48,083 bases of DNA from an uncultured Bacteroidales bacterium (GTDB taxonomy: Bacteria > Bacteroidota > Bacteroidia > Bacteroidales > Porphyromonadaceae), in NCBI GenBank assembly GCA_902489445.1, contig CABTZX010000010.1, forward strand, positions 1-48,083. Reading direction: 5' to 3'. The notes under the pieces were generated by a model that was given only the letters and a program-made list of their open reading frames with translations, did not search any database and was not told the DNA's origin. Every line of letters starts with the position of its first letter. The first letter of the stretch is position 1. The position numbers were made by a program, and so were the translations under genes. This document shows, piece by piece, positions 35,667 to 44,605 of the stretch.

Positions 35667-36560
35667 ATGAAAAAACAGATTTATTGGATGTTGACCGCTT
35701 TTGCGGCTCTCACCTTGAGCTTCGTTTCCTGCAACGGAAAGGGCTCCGCAAATCAAAAGGCTGATCCCCTAAACGATAGTATGGCTATGGCTATCGGCTA
35801 TATGCAGGGGCTCAACTACTCGCAACAAATGCAAATGCAGAACGCGCAGGCTGAAGGCAGCGATACGCTCAACCGCGCCAAGTTCCTCGAAGGTTTCCAA
35901 AAGGGAATCTCAATGGCTGACCCGGCTCAGTATGCCTATTACTTGGGGCTTGTAAACGGTATGAACGTTTGCAAGGGCAATATGGAAAGCTACCTCAACA
36001 ACGAACTCTTCAAAAAGTACTTTGTTGCCGCTTTCAAAGGCGATTCAACGCAAATTAAGTGGTCTGAAAATGCCGCAAACGACTACTACCAGCGCGAAAG
36101 CGAAGCGTTTAACAAGCGCATAAGCGAAAAGAAGTACGGCGAAAATAAGACTAAAGGTGCCGAATACATCAAGAAGTTCAGCGAAGGTAAGGACGTAAAA
36201 ACGCTTCCGAGCGGTGTTGCCTATAAAGTGCTCACTCCCGGTAAGGAAGACGGCGCAACGCCTACGGCTGTCGATACCGTAAAGGTGAACTACAAGGGTC
36301 ATCTGATCGATAGCGAAGAACCGTTCGACAGCTCCTACGATCGTGGCGAACCTGCCGTATTCCCCGTGGATGGCGTTATCCCCGGATGGACGGAAATGTT
36401 GCAACAAATGAAGGAAGGTGAAAAGGTTGAAGTGGTTATTCCTTTCGACAAAGCCTATGGCGAAAACGGCTCCGGAAGAACCATTCCTCCCTATTCGACC
36501 TTGGTTTTCGAAGTGGAACTTCTCCAAGTAATTCCCGCAGCAGCACCTGCAACGAAATAA
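35667..36560 (+). CDS. FKBP-type peptidyl-prolyl isomerase lipoprotein
   Basis: A 297-residue FKBP isomerase with a lipoprotein signal ending SFVSC (Cys22), so probably membrane-anchored. A long FKBP_N-type region (about 35-175) is followed by the FKBP domain with VNYKG, PFDSSYDRGEP, GVIPGW and DKAYGENGSG. It is 26 bases after the periplasmic paralogue and is followed by a strong terminator, so it closes the operon. Confidence 0.92.
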   Translation: MKKQIYWMLTAFAALTLSFVSCNGKGSANQKADPLNDSMAMAIGYMQGLNYSQQMQMQNAQAEGSDTLNRAKFLEGFQKGISMADPAQYAYYLGLVNGMNVCKGNMESYLNNELFKKYFVAAFKGDSTQIKWSENAANDYYQRESEAFNKRISEKKYGENKTKGAEYIKKFSEGKDVKTLPSGVAYKVLTPGKEDGATPTAVDTVKVNYKGHLIDSEEPFDSSYDRGEPAVFPVDGVIPGWTEMLQQMKEGEKVEVVIPFDKAYGENGSGRTIPPYSTLVFEVELLQVIPAAAPATK

Positions 36561-36596
36561 ACTGCGCATAATGTAAATAGAACGAATACGAAAAGA

Positions 36597-36636
36597 AGGC
36601 CCCCTCTCCGGCATGCTCGGGAAGGGGGCTTTTATT
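36597..36636 (+). terminator. Intrinsic terminator after the FKBP operon
   Basis: GCCCCCT (36599-36605) pairs with AGGGGGC (36623-36629), extended inward by four more pairs after one mismatch, and is followed by TTTTATT. Confidence 0.85.
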
Positions 36637-36810
36637 ATGCCGATTCGCCTCGCTATACTGACCCGTATGCCACCCCTGAGCAATCGTATCAAAACTGCGA
36701 ATTAAGTTCCCCGCTGCCCCGGAGGAGCCTTATCGCCCCACGCCCCCCTCGCGCAAATCGTCCCCTGCTTTTGACCCTTTCCCCAAAAGAAGCCGCACCA
36801 TCTCATCCCT

Positions 36811-36934
36811 ACCGGGGTTTATCGGAACTTATCTGAATCAATCAGAGCTTATCAGAAGAGAGTTGATACCTTCCGATTAATTCCGATTGGCTCCGTTAGA
36901 TTCCGATTAACTCTGACAGGGAAGGTATTGGTGC
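36811..36934 (+). repeat. Decamer inverted array plus conserved box, copy 2
   Basis: Eleven or twelve consecutive decamers run from 36811. The first five are of ATCGGAA/ATCAGAG type; those from 36871 are their reverse-complement type (TTCCGATTAA, TTCCGATTGG and so on), so the element can fold into a hairpin of about 45 pairs with interruptions. It ends in CTCTGACAGG and GAAGGTATTGGTGC, as in copy 1, and is followed by G-rich DNA. It points toward the Sua5 operon. Confidence 0.85.
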
Positions 36935-37084
36935 AAACAGGCACAGACGTGGGGGGCTCGTGCGTGGGGTAGCAGGCGGAGGTGCGCTGAGGGGGACGCG
37001 TTGGATGGGTGCGAGGGGGGTGGTGGTAGGGTGAAAAAGGTCGGGAATTAGAGGGTTCTGCATTCATTTTGCGCATCTTATCAC

Positions 37085-37092
37085 TATCTTTG
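37085..37092 (+). promoter_or_regulatory. Candidate -7 box for the Sua5-led operon
   Basis: TATCTTTG, followed by CC, matches TAnnTTTG exactly. A TTTG lies only 13 bases upstream (37068-37071), too close for a standard -33 box. If used, the message would have a leader of about 420 nt made mostly of the 43/44-bp repeats. Confidence 0.45.
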
Positions 37093-37145
37093 CCGAGTAA
37101 GAAGGGTTCGGCGTGCGCATTTCATCGGAAAAATGTCGAGGAAAT

Positions 37146-37521
37146 GTGTGTCGGGCGGATAGATATAATGAAAGGATAATACCGGAGAAAGGCGCCGGAC
37201 GTATAGGTATAACGAAAAGCAATACCGGTGAAAGGCGCCGGACGTATAGGTATAACGAAAAGCAATACCGGTGAAAGGCGCCGGACGTATAGGTACAACG
37301 AAAAGCAATACCGGTGAAAGGCGTTGGACGTATAGGTATAACGAAAAGGCAAAACCGGTGATGAGCACCAGACGTATAGATACAACGAAAAGGTAATATC
37401 GGTGAAGATGCCGGTCGCATAGTTATAACGAAAAGGCAATACCGGTGATGGGCGCTGAGTAGATAGATATAACGAAAGTGTATTATCGGAAAAGGGTGCT
37501 GAGCAGATAGGTATAATGGAA
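37146..37521 (+). repeat. 43/44-bp minisatellite, about 8.5 units
   Basis: The marker ACCGG/ATCGG occurs at 37181, 37224, 37267, 37310, 37354, 37398, 37441 and 37485, spacing 43 or 44. Units 2-4 are almost identical (CGCCGGACGTATAGGTATAA); outer units have drifted. The last partial unit contains the Sua5 start codon: the repeat's GGTATAACGAAAAGG becomes GGTATAATGGAAAAGG. The first unit also has ATG (37168), giving the tiny frame ATG AAA GGA TAA. The minus strand has no stops in any frame, which creates false reading frames. Confidence 0.93.
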
Positions 37522-38109
37522 AAGGAAGAATTGAGTGTTGAGGCACGGAAAGCGATTCGGGAGGCGGTCCGCGTGCTGCGAGGTGGTGGCGTGATTCTGT
37601 ATCCCACCGATACCATATGGGGCATTGGTTGTGATGCTACTAACGAGGCGGCAGTCAAACGCGTGTTTGAGATCAAACACCGTCCAACCTCCAAAGCAAT
37701 GTTGTTACTGATTGACAGCGATGCGAAACTGCCCGGTCTGGTTCGCGAGGTACCCTCCATAGCGTATGATCTGATTGATGTAGCGGTTCGTCCGCTGACC
37801 CTTATTTATCCGGGGGCAAGAAATGTAGCTCCGGAGTTGATCGCCGAGGATGGTTCCGTGGGGATACGTATCACGCGGGAGCCTTTTTCGCGTGCACTGT
37901 GCCGGGCTGCCGGCGTGCCGCTCGTATCCACCTCTGCGAATGTAAGCGGAGAACCGTCGGCAAGTTGTTATGCCGAAATAAGTGCCGAGATACTTCAAGC
38001 GGTGGATTATATCGTACCGGTTCGGCAGGAGGAACCATCCGGAGCGCATGCATCGGAGATCATCGCCGTGGGCGTGGACGGAAGCGTGAAAATAATACGC
38101 AAAGCGTGA
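37516..38109 (+). CDS. Sua5/YciO/YrdC family protein (threonylcarbamoyl-AMP synthase)
   Basis: A 197-residue YrdC-domain protein, expected to make threonylcarbamoyl-AMP from threonine, bicarbonate and ATP for the t6A37 tRNA modification. The N-terminal ILYPTDTIWGIGCDATN (27-43) and KHRPTSKAMLLLI (54-66) bind threonine and nucleotide. The single-domain length fits TsaC-like proteins, without the C-terminal Sua5 domain. The start codon lies in the last copy of the upstream minisatellite; family alignment from memory supports this start. It overlaps the next gene by four bases. Confidence 0.9.
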   Translation: MEKEELSVEARKAIREAVRVLRGGGVILYPTDTIWGIGCDATNEAAVKRVFEIKHRPTSKAMLLLIDSDAKLPGLVREVPSIAYDLIDVAVRPLTLIYPGARNVAPELIAEDGSVGIRITREPFSRALCRAAGVPLVSTSANVSGEPSASCYAEISAEILQAVDYIVPVRQEEPSGAHASEIIAVGVDGSVKIIRKA

Positions 38110-39485
38110 AGAGAGAAAGGATCTATCGTTTAGCCTACGTGGTTGCGGACAGCGTGGCAGCCTCTGCCGCCTATCTGCTGTTTAATTGCTTGCGCTATAC
38201 CATTGAGGATACGGGGCATTACTGGGGGGAACTTGCCGATTATCTATTCAACGCAAAGGCAACGAACATCGGCGTACTGCTGTGGCTCTATTGGCTGGCG
38301 CTGATATGGCTAACTGGCTATTACAACCGTCCACTGAACAAAGGGCGTATTGATGACATCATTACTACTGCGGGCACGGTGCTCGTTGGCGGAACGATTC
38401 AATATTTACTGCTCGTTACGAACGATATTGTACACGATCCCTCGCTTCTCTTGCCTCTATACGGTACGCTTGTGCTCTGTTACTTTGTTTGCTTCTATGC
38501 GGCTCGCTCGGTTATTACTACCCATTGCCGACTGATGCGGGACGATGTGCGCTTTCATCCGCGTGCGTTGATCATCGGCATACCGCAGGAGATTGAGCGG
38601 CTTCGGCTGAAAGAGCGCGAAATGCGCTTCCGAACGTGCGGAACCGTTGAGTTGCGCGAAGATTTGGCTGCGTTGGAGCAAGAGGTGGCAGCTATGGTTC
38701 GGAGCGAAGCGCCGAATGTTCTGTTTGTGGCTTCGGGGCATCGATACGGCACGTTGCCCATCCGTCTGCTCTATTCGCTTTACCGATACGATGCGCCGGT
38801 ATACGTAACGCTTGAGAGTTTGGCGCTATCCCCGCTTTCCTACGCGCCTAAGTCCTCACTCGCTGAGCCGCTTGTGGACGTGACGGCAACGCGAATGAGC
38901 GAAATGGAGAAGAATATCAAATGGCTATGCGACAAGGTGCTTTCATTGGTAAGCCTCGTATTGCTCATACCGCTATTTGTGGCTATTGGTATCGCGGTAA
39001 GGCGTTCTTCGTCGGGGAAGATTTTCTATACACAAGAGCGGATTGGAAGAAAGGGCAAGCCGTTTCGGATCATTAAGTTCCGTACAATGTACGACGGGAG
39101 TGAAGCCGATGGGCCTCAGCTCAGTAGTGATCACGATGAGCGCATTACGCCGATAGGTAGGTTTTTGCGTCGATACCGCTTGGACGAGCTGCCACAGTTC
39201 TACAATGTGCTGAAGGGAGATATGTCTCTGGTGGGGCCACGGCCGGAGCGCGCCTATTACATCGATAAGTTACTGGACAGAGCGCCCTATTGCTATCTAC
39301 TGCACAATGTGCGACCGGGGATAACCTCCTGGGGTATGGTGCGTTACGGCTATGCGTCCAACACGGAGCAAATGCTGGACCGGTTGCAATACGATTGGCT
39401 CTACTACCAGAATATGTCGCTACGCTTAGATTTGGAAATAATGCTCTACACCATTGGGGTACTATTTAAGGGGAAAGGGAAATGA
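38106..39485 (+). CDS. Polyprenyl glycosylphosphotransferase (sugar transferase)
   Basis: A 459-residue WcaJ-type enzyme that transfers a sugar-1-phosphate to undecaprenyl phosphate at the inner membrane, starting synthesis of a cell-surface glycan. About four N-terminal helices and a variable middle domain are followed by one more helix (VLSLVSLVLLIPLFVAIGI) and the catalytic PF02397-type domain with FYTQERIGRKGKPF, KFRTM, LDELPQFYNVLKGDMSLVGP and RPE. The start is taken as GTG at 38106, forming GTGA with the Sua5 stop; an ATG is not available at the family start. Its stop overlaps the next gene by four bases. Confidence 0.9.
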   Translation: MKRERIYRLAYVVADSVAASAAYLLFNCLRYTIEDTGHYWGELADYLFNAKATNIGVLLWLYWLALIWLTGYYNRPLNKGRIDDIITTAGTVLVGGTIQYLLLVTNDIVHDPSLLLPLYGTLVLCYFVCFYAARSVITTHCRLMRDDVRFHPRALIIGIPQEIERLRLKEREMRFRTCGTVELREDLAALEQEVAAMVRSEAPNVLFVASGHRYGTLPIRLLYSLYRYDAPVYVTLESLALSPLSYAPKSSLAEPLVDVTATRMSEMEKNIKWLCDKVLSLVSLVLLIPLFVAIGIAVRRSSSGKIFYTQERIGRKGKPFRIIKFRTMYDGSEADGPQLSSDHDERITPIGRFLRRYRLDELPQFYNVLKGDMSLVGPRPERAYYIDKLLDRAPYCYLLHNVRPGITSWGMVRYGYASNTEQMLDRLQYDWLYYQNMSLRLDLEIMLYTIGVLFKGKGK

Positions 39486-41326
39486 ACGCGTCTGTAACTA
39501 AGAGACCGGACAGGGCATTGTCGGACGATCCAAAGGAAAGAAAGAAGGCGGAACGCTCGTTGCTGATGCGCTTTATCAATTGGCGCGAGCGACATATGAG
39601 TAACCGCGTCTTTCTCTTCATTCTCAGCATCATTGTAGGTGTGCTCACCTCATTGGTCGCCTTTTTGCTGAAGGGAATGATCGAGTTGTTGCAAACGTGG
39701 GTCACAACAGCGGCTGCCACGCGCAACTGGCTCTATCTTGCGCTACCGCCTTTGGGCGTACTAATTACGGCACTATTTGTGCGAAATTTGCTCAAACAGG
39801 ATATCAGCCACGGAGTATCAAAGGTGTTGATGGCCTTTTCGCAACGGAAAAGCCGGATTAAACCGCACAATATGTGGTCCTCAGTGCTCGCCAGTGCCAT
39901 AACTATCGGGCTTGGTGGCTCGGTGGGAGCTGAATCGCCAATTGTGCTGACCGGTTCTGCCATCGGTAGTAACCTCGGACGGCTGTTCAAATTGGAGCAA
40001 CGCAACATGATGTTGCTTGTGGGATGCGGTGCCGCCGGGGCTATTGCCGGCATCTTTAAGGCACCGATAGCGGGGTTAGTGTTTGTTATTGAAGTGTTGC
40101 TGATGGATTTGACGCTTACCAGCGTTCTGCCCCTACTGACCTCCTCTGTAACATCGGCGGCATTGGCATACATCTATACCGGAGCGGAGCCGTTCTTCAA
40201 CTTCTCACAAACGAACGACTTTATAGCGGGGCGCATCCCCTACACCATTGTGCTGGGTGTGTTCTGCGGCTTTGTGGCTCTTTACTTTATGAGGGTTTCT
40301 TTCGCTTTGGAGAAACGCTTTGCTAAATGGGTGCCTTATGCGAAACGTTTTCTGGTTACAGCGGTGGTGCTGAGCCTACTTATATTCCTATTCCCCACGC
40401 TTTATGGCGAAGGATATGCCACATTGGAGCTACTGATGGCAGGCAAATCTACGTCGCTACTGGACGGAACGCTCTTTAGTGGCCCACATACGCAGACGTA
40501 TATACTTTTCCTCTACATCGTGTTTGCTATGTTACTAAAGGTAGTTGCCTCCGTTTCGACCAATTCGGGCGGTGGCTGCGGTGGATTATTTGCGCCCACG
40601 CTCTTCGTAGGCGGGCTTGCCGGATTCGTTTTTGCCTATGCCGTTAATGCGTGGGTACCTTTTGCCGTCTTTTTGCCCGAAGAGAATTTTGTACTAATGG
40701 GTATGGCGGGGCTGATGAGTGGCGTGATGCACGCACCGCTGACGGGAGTGTTCCTCATAGCCGAGCTGACGGGCGGATACAATCTGTTTCTTCCGCTTAT
40801 GCTTGTTTCGCTCAGCGCATATGCCACCAACCGCATCTTTATGACGAACAGCATCTATTCGCAACGGCTAGCGGAAGAGGGCAAACTGTTAACGCACGAG
40901 AAGGACAAATCGGTACTAACGCTGATGAACGTGGAAAGCCTGATCGAAACGGACTTTCTCACTGTTACGCCCAATATGAGCCTTGGAGATGTGGTGGTGC
41001 TGATTGGTAACGGAAGGCGCAACATATTCCCCGTAATTGACGATGACGGTAAGCTCAAAGGGCTCGTACTGATGGACGATATACGCAACATAATGTTCCG
41101 CCCAGAGTTGTACGAGCGTTTCAGTGTACAACGATTTATGGTATCCGCGCCTGCCCAAATTGTGGTGCCGTTATCTATGGAGGAAACGATGACGCTCTTT
41201 GACGATACAAAGGCGTGGAATCTACCGGTGGTAGACAAGGAGGGGCATTACCTCGGGATGCTCTCCAAATCGAAAATATTCAATAACTATCGCGAGACGC
41301 TGGCGGAATTGACTACCGGTGATTAG
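39482..41326 (+). CDS. ClC family chloride channel/transporter with CBS pair
   Basis: A 614-residue ClC protein: about residues 45-465 form the membrane domain, and a tandem CBS pair follows (about 480-605). The gating glutamate is present as Glu151 in GGSVGAESP, and GGLFAPTLFVGG is the GxFxP loop. In APIAGLVFVIEVLL the position matching the internal proton glutamate of E. coli ClC (Glu203) is Val205, as in ClC channels, so this may not exchange protons. CBS domains suggest nucleotide control. It overlaps the sugar transferase gene by four bases. Confidence 0.93.
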   Translation: MNASVTKRPDRALSDDPKERKKAERSLLMRFINWRERHMSNRVFLFILSIIVGVLTSLVAFLLKGMIELLQTWVTTAAATRNWLYLALPPLGVLITALFVRNLLKQDISHGVSKVLMAFSQRKSRIKPHNMWSSVLASAITIGLGGSVGAESPIVLTGSAIGSNLGRLFKLEQRNMMLLVGCGAAGAIAGIFKAPIAGLVFVIEVLLMDLTLTSVLPLLTSSVTSAALAYIYTGAEPFFNFSQTNDFIAGRIPYTIVLGVFCGFVALYFMRVSFALEKRFAKWVPYAKRFLVTAVVLSLLIFLFPTLYGEGYATLELLMAGKSTSLLDGTLFSGPHTQTYILFLYIVFAMLLKVVASVSTNSGGGCGGLFAPTLFVGGLAGFVFAYAVNAWVPFAVFLPEENFVLMGMAGLMSGVMHAPLTGVFLIAELTGGYNLFLPLMLVSLSAYATNRIFMTNSIYSQRLAEEGKLLTHEKDKSVLTLMNVESLIETDFLTVTPNMSLGDVVVLIGNGRRNIFPVIDDDGKLKGLVLMDDIRNIMFRPELYERFSVQRFMVSAPAQIVVPLSMEETMTLFDDTKAWNLPVVDKEGHYLGMLSKSKIFNNYRETLAELTTGD

Positions 41327-41347
41327 AAACAGTTTATACTCATACTT

Positions 41348-42319
41348 ATGAATCAAACGCAGGAAAATAACATAGTATTTATGGGAACGGCTCCGTTTGC
41401 CGTGGGCTTTTTGGAAGATCTAGTGGCGGACGGATATCGCGTTTCCCTGGTTGTAACAGCTCCGGACAAACCTCAAGGGCGTGGACACAAGCTGAAAGGA
41501 AGTGCTGTTAAGGAAGCGGCACTCCGTTTGGGGCTCCCCTTGGCACAACCCGATAAACTGTCCGACGAAGCGTTTCTGGCTCAGTTGCGAGAGGCGCGTC
41601 CTATGCTTGCCATCGTAGTGGCTTTTCGAATGCTTCCCGAATCCGTTTGGAACCTTCCGCGTTTGGGTACTTTCAATATTCACGCTTCGCTCCTACCGCG
41701 TTGGCGCGGAGCTGCTCCGATTAATTCTGCCATTCGTTCCGGAGAAAAGGAGACCGGTGTTACGCTGTTCCGCCTCACACACGATTTGGATAAGGGCGAT
41801 ATCTATGCACAACGCAGTACACCAATTGATCCGGATGAATCCTTCGGTACTCTTTACGAACGGCTCAGTTTGCTGGGCAGAGCCATGCTGCGCGATACTC
41901 TTCCGAAGCTTTTGGACGGATCGGCCATCGCTACGCCTCAACTAACGGGAGCTGATTTGCCCTATGCCCATAAGATTACTAAGGAGAACAGCCGCATCAA
42001 GTGGGATCTTCCGGCTCGTTGCGTGCACGATTTCGTACGCTCCCTTTCGCCTCTGCCTTCTGCGTGGACGATGCTCGGATGGAACGATGGTCGTGCTCCC
42101 CTTAGTATTAAAGTTTTGGCAACAGAATGCCACGATGAGAACAATAATGCGCAGTTACCGCCGCCGGGAACACTCGTTTTGGACGAAAAGGGCGTGATAA
42201 AGGTGGCTTGCCGGAGCGGCTTTGTACGGATTCTCCGCTTGCAGGCAGCCGGTAAAAAAGCAATGTCTGCAAGGGATTTCCTGAACGGAATGGCACTTAG
42301 TACCGGTTTCTTCGAATAA
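41348..42319 (+). CDS. fmt: Methionyl-tRNA formyltransferase
   Basis: A 323-residue enzyme that formylates initiator Met-tRNA using 10-formyl-tetrahydrofolate. The N-terminal VFMGTAPFAVGFLEDL, the folate/catalytic segment FNIHASLLPRWRGAAPINSA with the conserved Asn-His, and a downstream Asp-containing THDLDKGDI are all typical. Length is normal. It lies 21 bases after the ClC gene and 8 bases before the glycosyltransferase gene. Confidence 0.96.
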   Translation: MNQTQENNIVFMGTAPFAVGFLEDLVADGYRVSLVVTAPDKPQGRGHKLKGSAVKEAALRLGLPLAQPDKLSDEAFLAQLREARPMLAIVVAFRMLPESVWNLPRLGTFNIHASLLPRWRGAAPINSAIRSGEKETGVTLFRLTHDLDKGDIYAQRSTPIDPDESFGTLYERLSLLGRAMLRDTLPKLLDGSAIATPQLTGADLPYAHKITKENSRIKWDLPARCVHDFVRSLSPLPSAWTMLGWNDGRAPLSIKVLATECHDENNNAQLPPPGTLVLDEKGVIKVACRSGFVRILRLQAAGKKAMSARDFLNGMALSTGFFE

Positions 42320-42327
42320 TCTAATCT

Positions 42328-43473
42328 ATGATAGGACTCTTCAACGATAGCTTCCCACCTATAATGGACGGGGTAGCGCTTGTGACCTATAATTATGCGC
42401 AATGTCTCAACCGCAAAGGGGTGGAAGTATGTGTGGTTACTCCGGATGCTCCTGGAGAAAAGGCGAATACGCCTTTCAACGTATTCCGTTACCCATCCGT
42501 TCCGATTCCTGGGCGCAAACCATATCGATACGGCTTCGGCATGCTTAATATGAAGCTGTTCGACGAGATAAGCCGACAGCCCTACTCATTGGTGCACGCG
42601 CATTGTCCATTCACCAGCGGAAAGATAGCACAAAGGATTGCCCAAAAGCAGCATGTACCGCTGGTAGCCACGTTTCACTCCAAATTTCGTTACGATATTG
42701 AGCGATATGTAAAGAGCGAGCTCATAGTGGACCTTATTTTAAAGCAGATTATGTCCTTCTTTGAGTCTGCTGATGAAGTGTGGGTTCCGCAGGAACCGGT
42801 TCTTGAAACGCTTCGTGAGTACGGATACAAAGGCAAAGCCGTAGTTGTTGCCAACGGAAACGATATGGCGGATCGGTACAACGCAACGGAGCAAAGGGAG
42901 CTTTTCAGGCGTGAGCAACATATCGGCTCCGATGAAGCAGTACTGCTCTTCGTGGGGCAGCAAACAAGAGAAAAGAACATTCCTTTCCTAATTGATAGTC
43001 TCGCAAAGGTTAAAACGCCGTTCCGATGCTATTTTGTTGGCGACGGCTACGGGATAGAGGAATTCCGCCGGCAAGCCACGGAATTAGGCATCGGCGAGCG
43101 TTGTTTCTTCGAAGGTGCCGTTTACGAGCGCGACCAACTTGCCTCCTATTACGCCGGAGCCGATCTTTTTGTATTCCCTTCGCTGTACGATACTTGGGCA
43201 TTGGTTGTTCGGGAGGCGGCGGCCCTCTACACGCCCTCGCTGCTAATTGACGAAAGTACGGTGGCGAAGCCTGTTCAGCCCGATTTCAACGGTTTTGTTG
43301 CTCCTGAGAAGAGCGATCTTTACGCAGCCGCCATTGACCGTATCCTTGCAGATCGTTCTCTGCTCGATACCGTCGCCTGCAATGCCCGAAACACGCTTTC
43401 CAAGTCGTGGAACGAAATAACGGACATCGTGGTCGAGCGATACAAATACCTTATCGAGCATCACAAAGCATAG
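42328..43473 (+). CDS. Glycosyltransferase family 4 protein
   Basis: A 381-residue GT-B glycosyltransferase. The N-terminus MIGLFNDSFPPIMDGVALVT shows the donor/acceptor loop of GT4 enzymes, and DLFVFPSLYDTWALVVREA (about 279-297) is the nucleotide-sugar site; the usual E-x7-E first Glu is replaced by Asp in YDTWALVVREA. Probably cytoplasmic or membrane-associated, adding a sugar to a lipid carrier or glycolipid. The next gene, one base away, is a flippase-like membrane protein, which suggests joint work on a glycolipid. Confidence 0.88.
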   Translation: MIGLFNDSFPPIMDGVALVTYNYAQCLNRKGVEVCVVTPDAPGEKANTPFNVFRYPSVPIPGRKPYRYGFGMLNMKLFDEISRQPYSLVHAHCPFTSGKIAQRIAQKQHVPLVATFHSKFRYDIERYVKSELIVDLILKQIMSFFESADEVWVPQEPVLETLREYGYKGKAVVVANGNDMADRYNATEQRELFRREQHIGSDEAVLLFVGQQTREKNIPFLIDSLAKVKTPFRCYFVGDGYGIEEFRRQATELGIGERCFFEGAVYERDQLASYYAGADLFVFPSLYDTWALVVREAAALYTPSLLIDESTVAKPVQPDFNGFVAPEKSDLYAAAIDRILADRSLLDTVACNARNTLSKSWNEITDIVVERYKYLIEHHKA

Positions 43474-43474
43474 C

Positions 43475-44581
43475 ATGACGGCATCCCAACCTAAGCACAA
43501 GCGCTCGCGCTTCGTTCTCCGCATTGCCATTCCTCTGCTTATAAGCATTTTGGTTGTGGGCGTTCTGTTCAATCAGAGCTTCCATCCGGATGCTTTTCGC
43601 GAACTGAGCTTCACCGGACGCACTTTTGCCGGTATTGCCCTCGCTATGCTCGCCTTTTCAGTGCAGAACTTTGCCATGTCTCTTCGCTTCCGAAGGCTTT
43701 CGGATAACCAAATATCCCTTCGCGGAGGCCTTCGCGTGCAGATGATGCAAGAGTTTACCGGCGTGGTGACCCCCTCCTCAGTGGGCGGAAGCAGCTTTAT
43801 CTTTCTTTTCCTCTCGGGCGAAGGAGTCAATGCCGGCAAAGCTACCGCCATTACCTTCTCAGCGCTTTTTTTTGACGAGCTGTTCCTCTTCATTGCTTCA
43901 CTGTTGATCTTTCTGTTGGCTCCGTACACTCTTTTCCTCGGCGGAGCGGAAATCTTCGGTGTTGGAGTCAGGATTACCTTTTTGGTGCTTACTATCGGTG
44001 TCGGCATCTGGACATTGGTTCTTTTTGTTGCGCTGTTCCGCCGTCCGCAACTCATTGCATTCCTCATTCGCCGCCTGTTTCGTCTTCGTCTGTTACGCCG
44101 CTACAGCCATAAGGCCGCGGCACTTACGCACGACCTCATCACTGCCTCCCACGAGATGCGGCGCAAGCCGTTTTCTCGCTGGATGGAGATATTTCTCCTC
44201 ACCGCTCTCACATGGTCGGCGCGCTTTGCTATCGCTATCGCCCTCGTGTGGGGCTTTAGCACCATTAACCAAGGGTATTTCACCGCTTTCCTGAAGCAAT
44301 TCATCATTTGGATGACCTCTCTCATCAGTCCAACGCCCGGAGCGAGTGGTCTTGCCGAGTATATGTTTCAGTACTATTACGAAAGTTACTTCGATACGGC
44401 ATCAATTGCACTCGTTGTGGCAGTAATATGGCGCTGTTTTAGCGCATATATCTACCTGCTTTTGGGCGGATGGACGCTTTCCGTAAAAGCACCGGAAATG
44501 GGTATCCGCACCTCCAAAGAGCATAAAGCGCATACAGGTATTCGCTTTCCGAGCCGAAAGAAGAAGCATTCAGATGCCTAA
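43475..44581 (+). CDS. Lysylphosphatidylglycerol synthase TM region / UPF0104 family protein
   Basis: A 368-residue integral membrane protein with about eight hydrophobic helices, a family often called YbhN/AglD-like. The family motif region TGVVTPSSVGGSSF near residues 90-103 and SLISPTPGASGLAEY near 280-295 are visible. Such proteins are thought to move or modify lipids; without the catalytic synthase domain it does not make lysyl-PG. It ends the plus-strand run; the convergent U32 gene ends only 24 bases away with no terminator hairpin seen between them. Confidence 0.86.
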   Translation: MTASQPKHKRSRFVLRIAIPLLISILVVGVLFNQSFHPDAFRELSFTGRTFAGIALAMLAFSVQNFAMSLRFRRLSDNQISLRGGLRVQMMQEFTGVVTPSSVGGSSFIFLFLSGEGVNAGKATAITFSALFFDELFLFIASLLIFLLAPYTLFLGGAEIFGVGVRITFLVLTIGVGIWTLVLFVALFRRPQLIAFLIRRLFRLRLLRRYSHKAAALTHDLITASHEMRRKPFSRWMEIFLLTALTWSARFAIAIALVWGFSTINQGYFTAFLKQFIIWMTSLISPTPGASGLAEYMFQYYYESYFDTASIALVVAVIWRCFSAYIYLLLGGWTLSVKAPEMGIRTSKEHKAHTGIRFPSRKKKHSDA

Positions 44582-44605
44582 TAGGCACTCTTCAAAATAT
44601 CCGGT

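Larger units (their letters stand above)
36637..37145. other. Non-coding region with C-rich to G-rich switch
   Basis: No supported gene. The plus strand is C-rich from about 36700 to 36800 and G-rich from about 36945 to 37035 (runs such as GGGGGG and GAGGGGG); decamer element copy 2 lies at the switch. A candidate promoter is at 37085-37092. Confidence 0.6.

Noticed and set aside
37064..37760. Long minus-strand frames with repeated YLYVRRLSPVL-like segments, resembling a repeat protein
   Set aside because: The 43/44-bp repeat has no stop in any minus-strand frame, so open frames arise automatically; the longest overlaps the true Sua5 gene.
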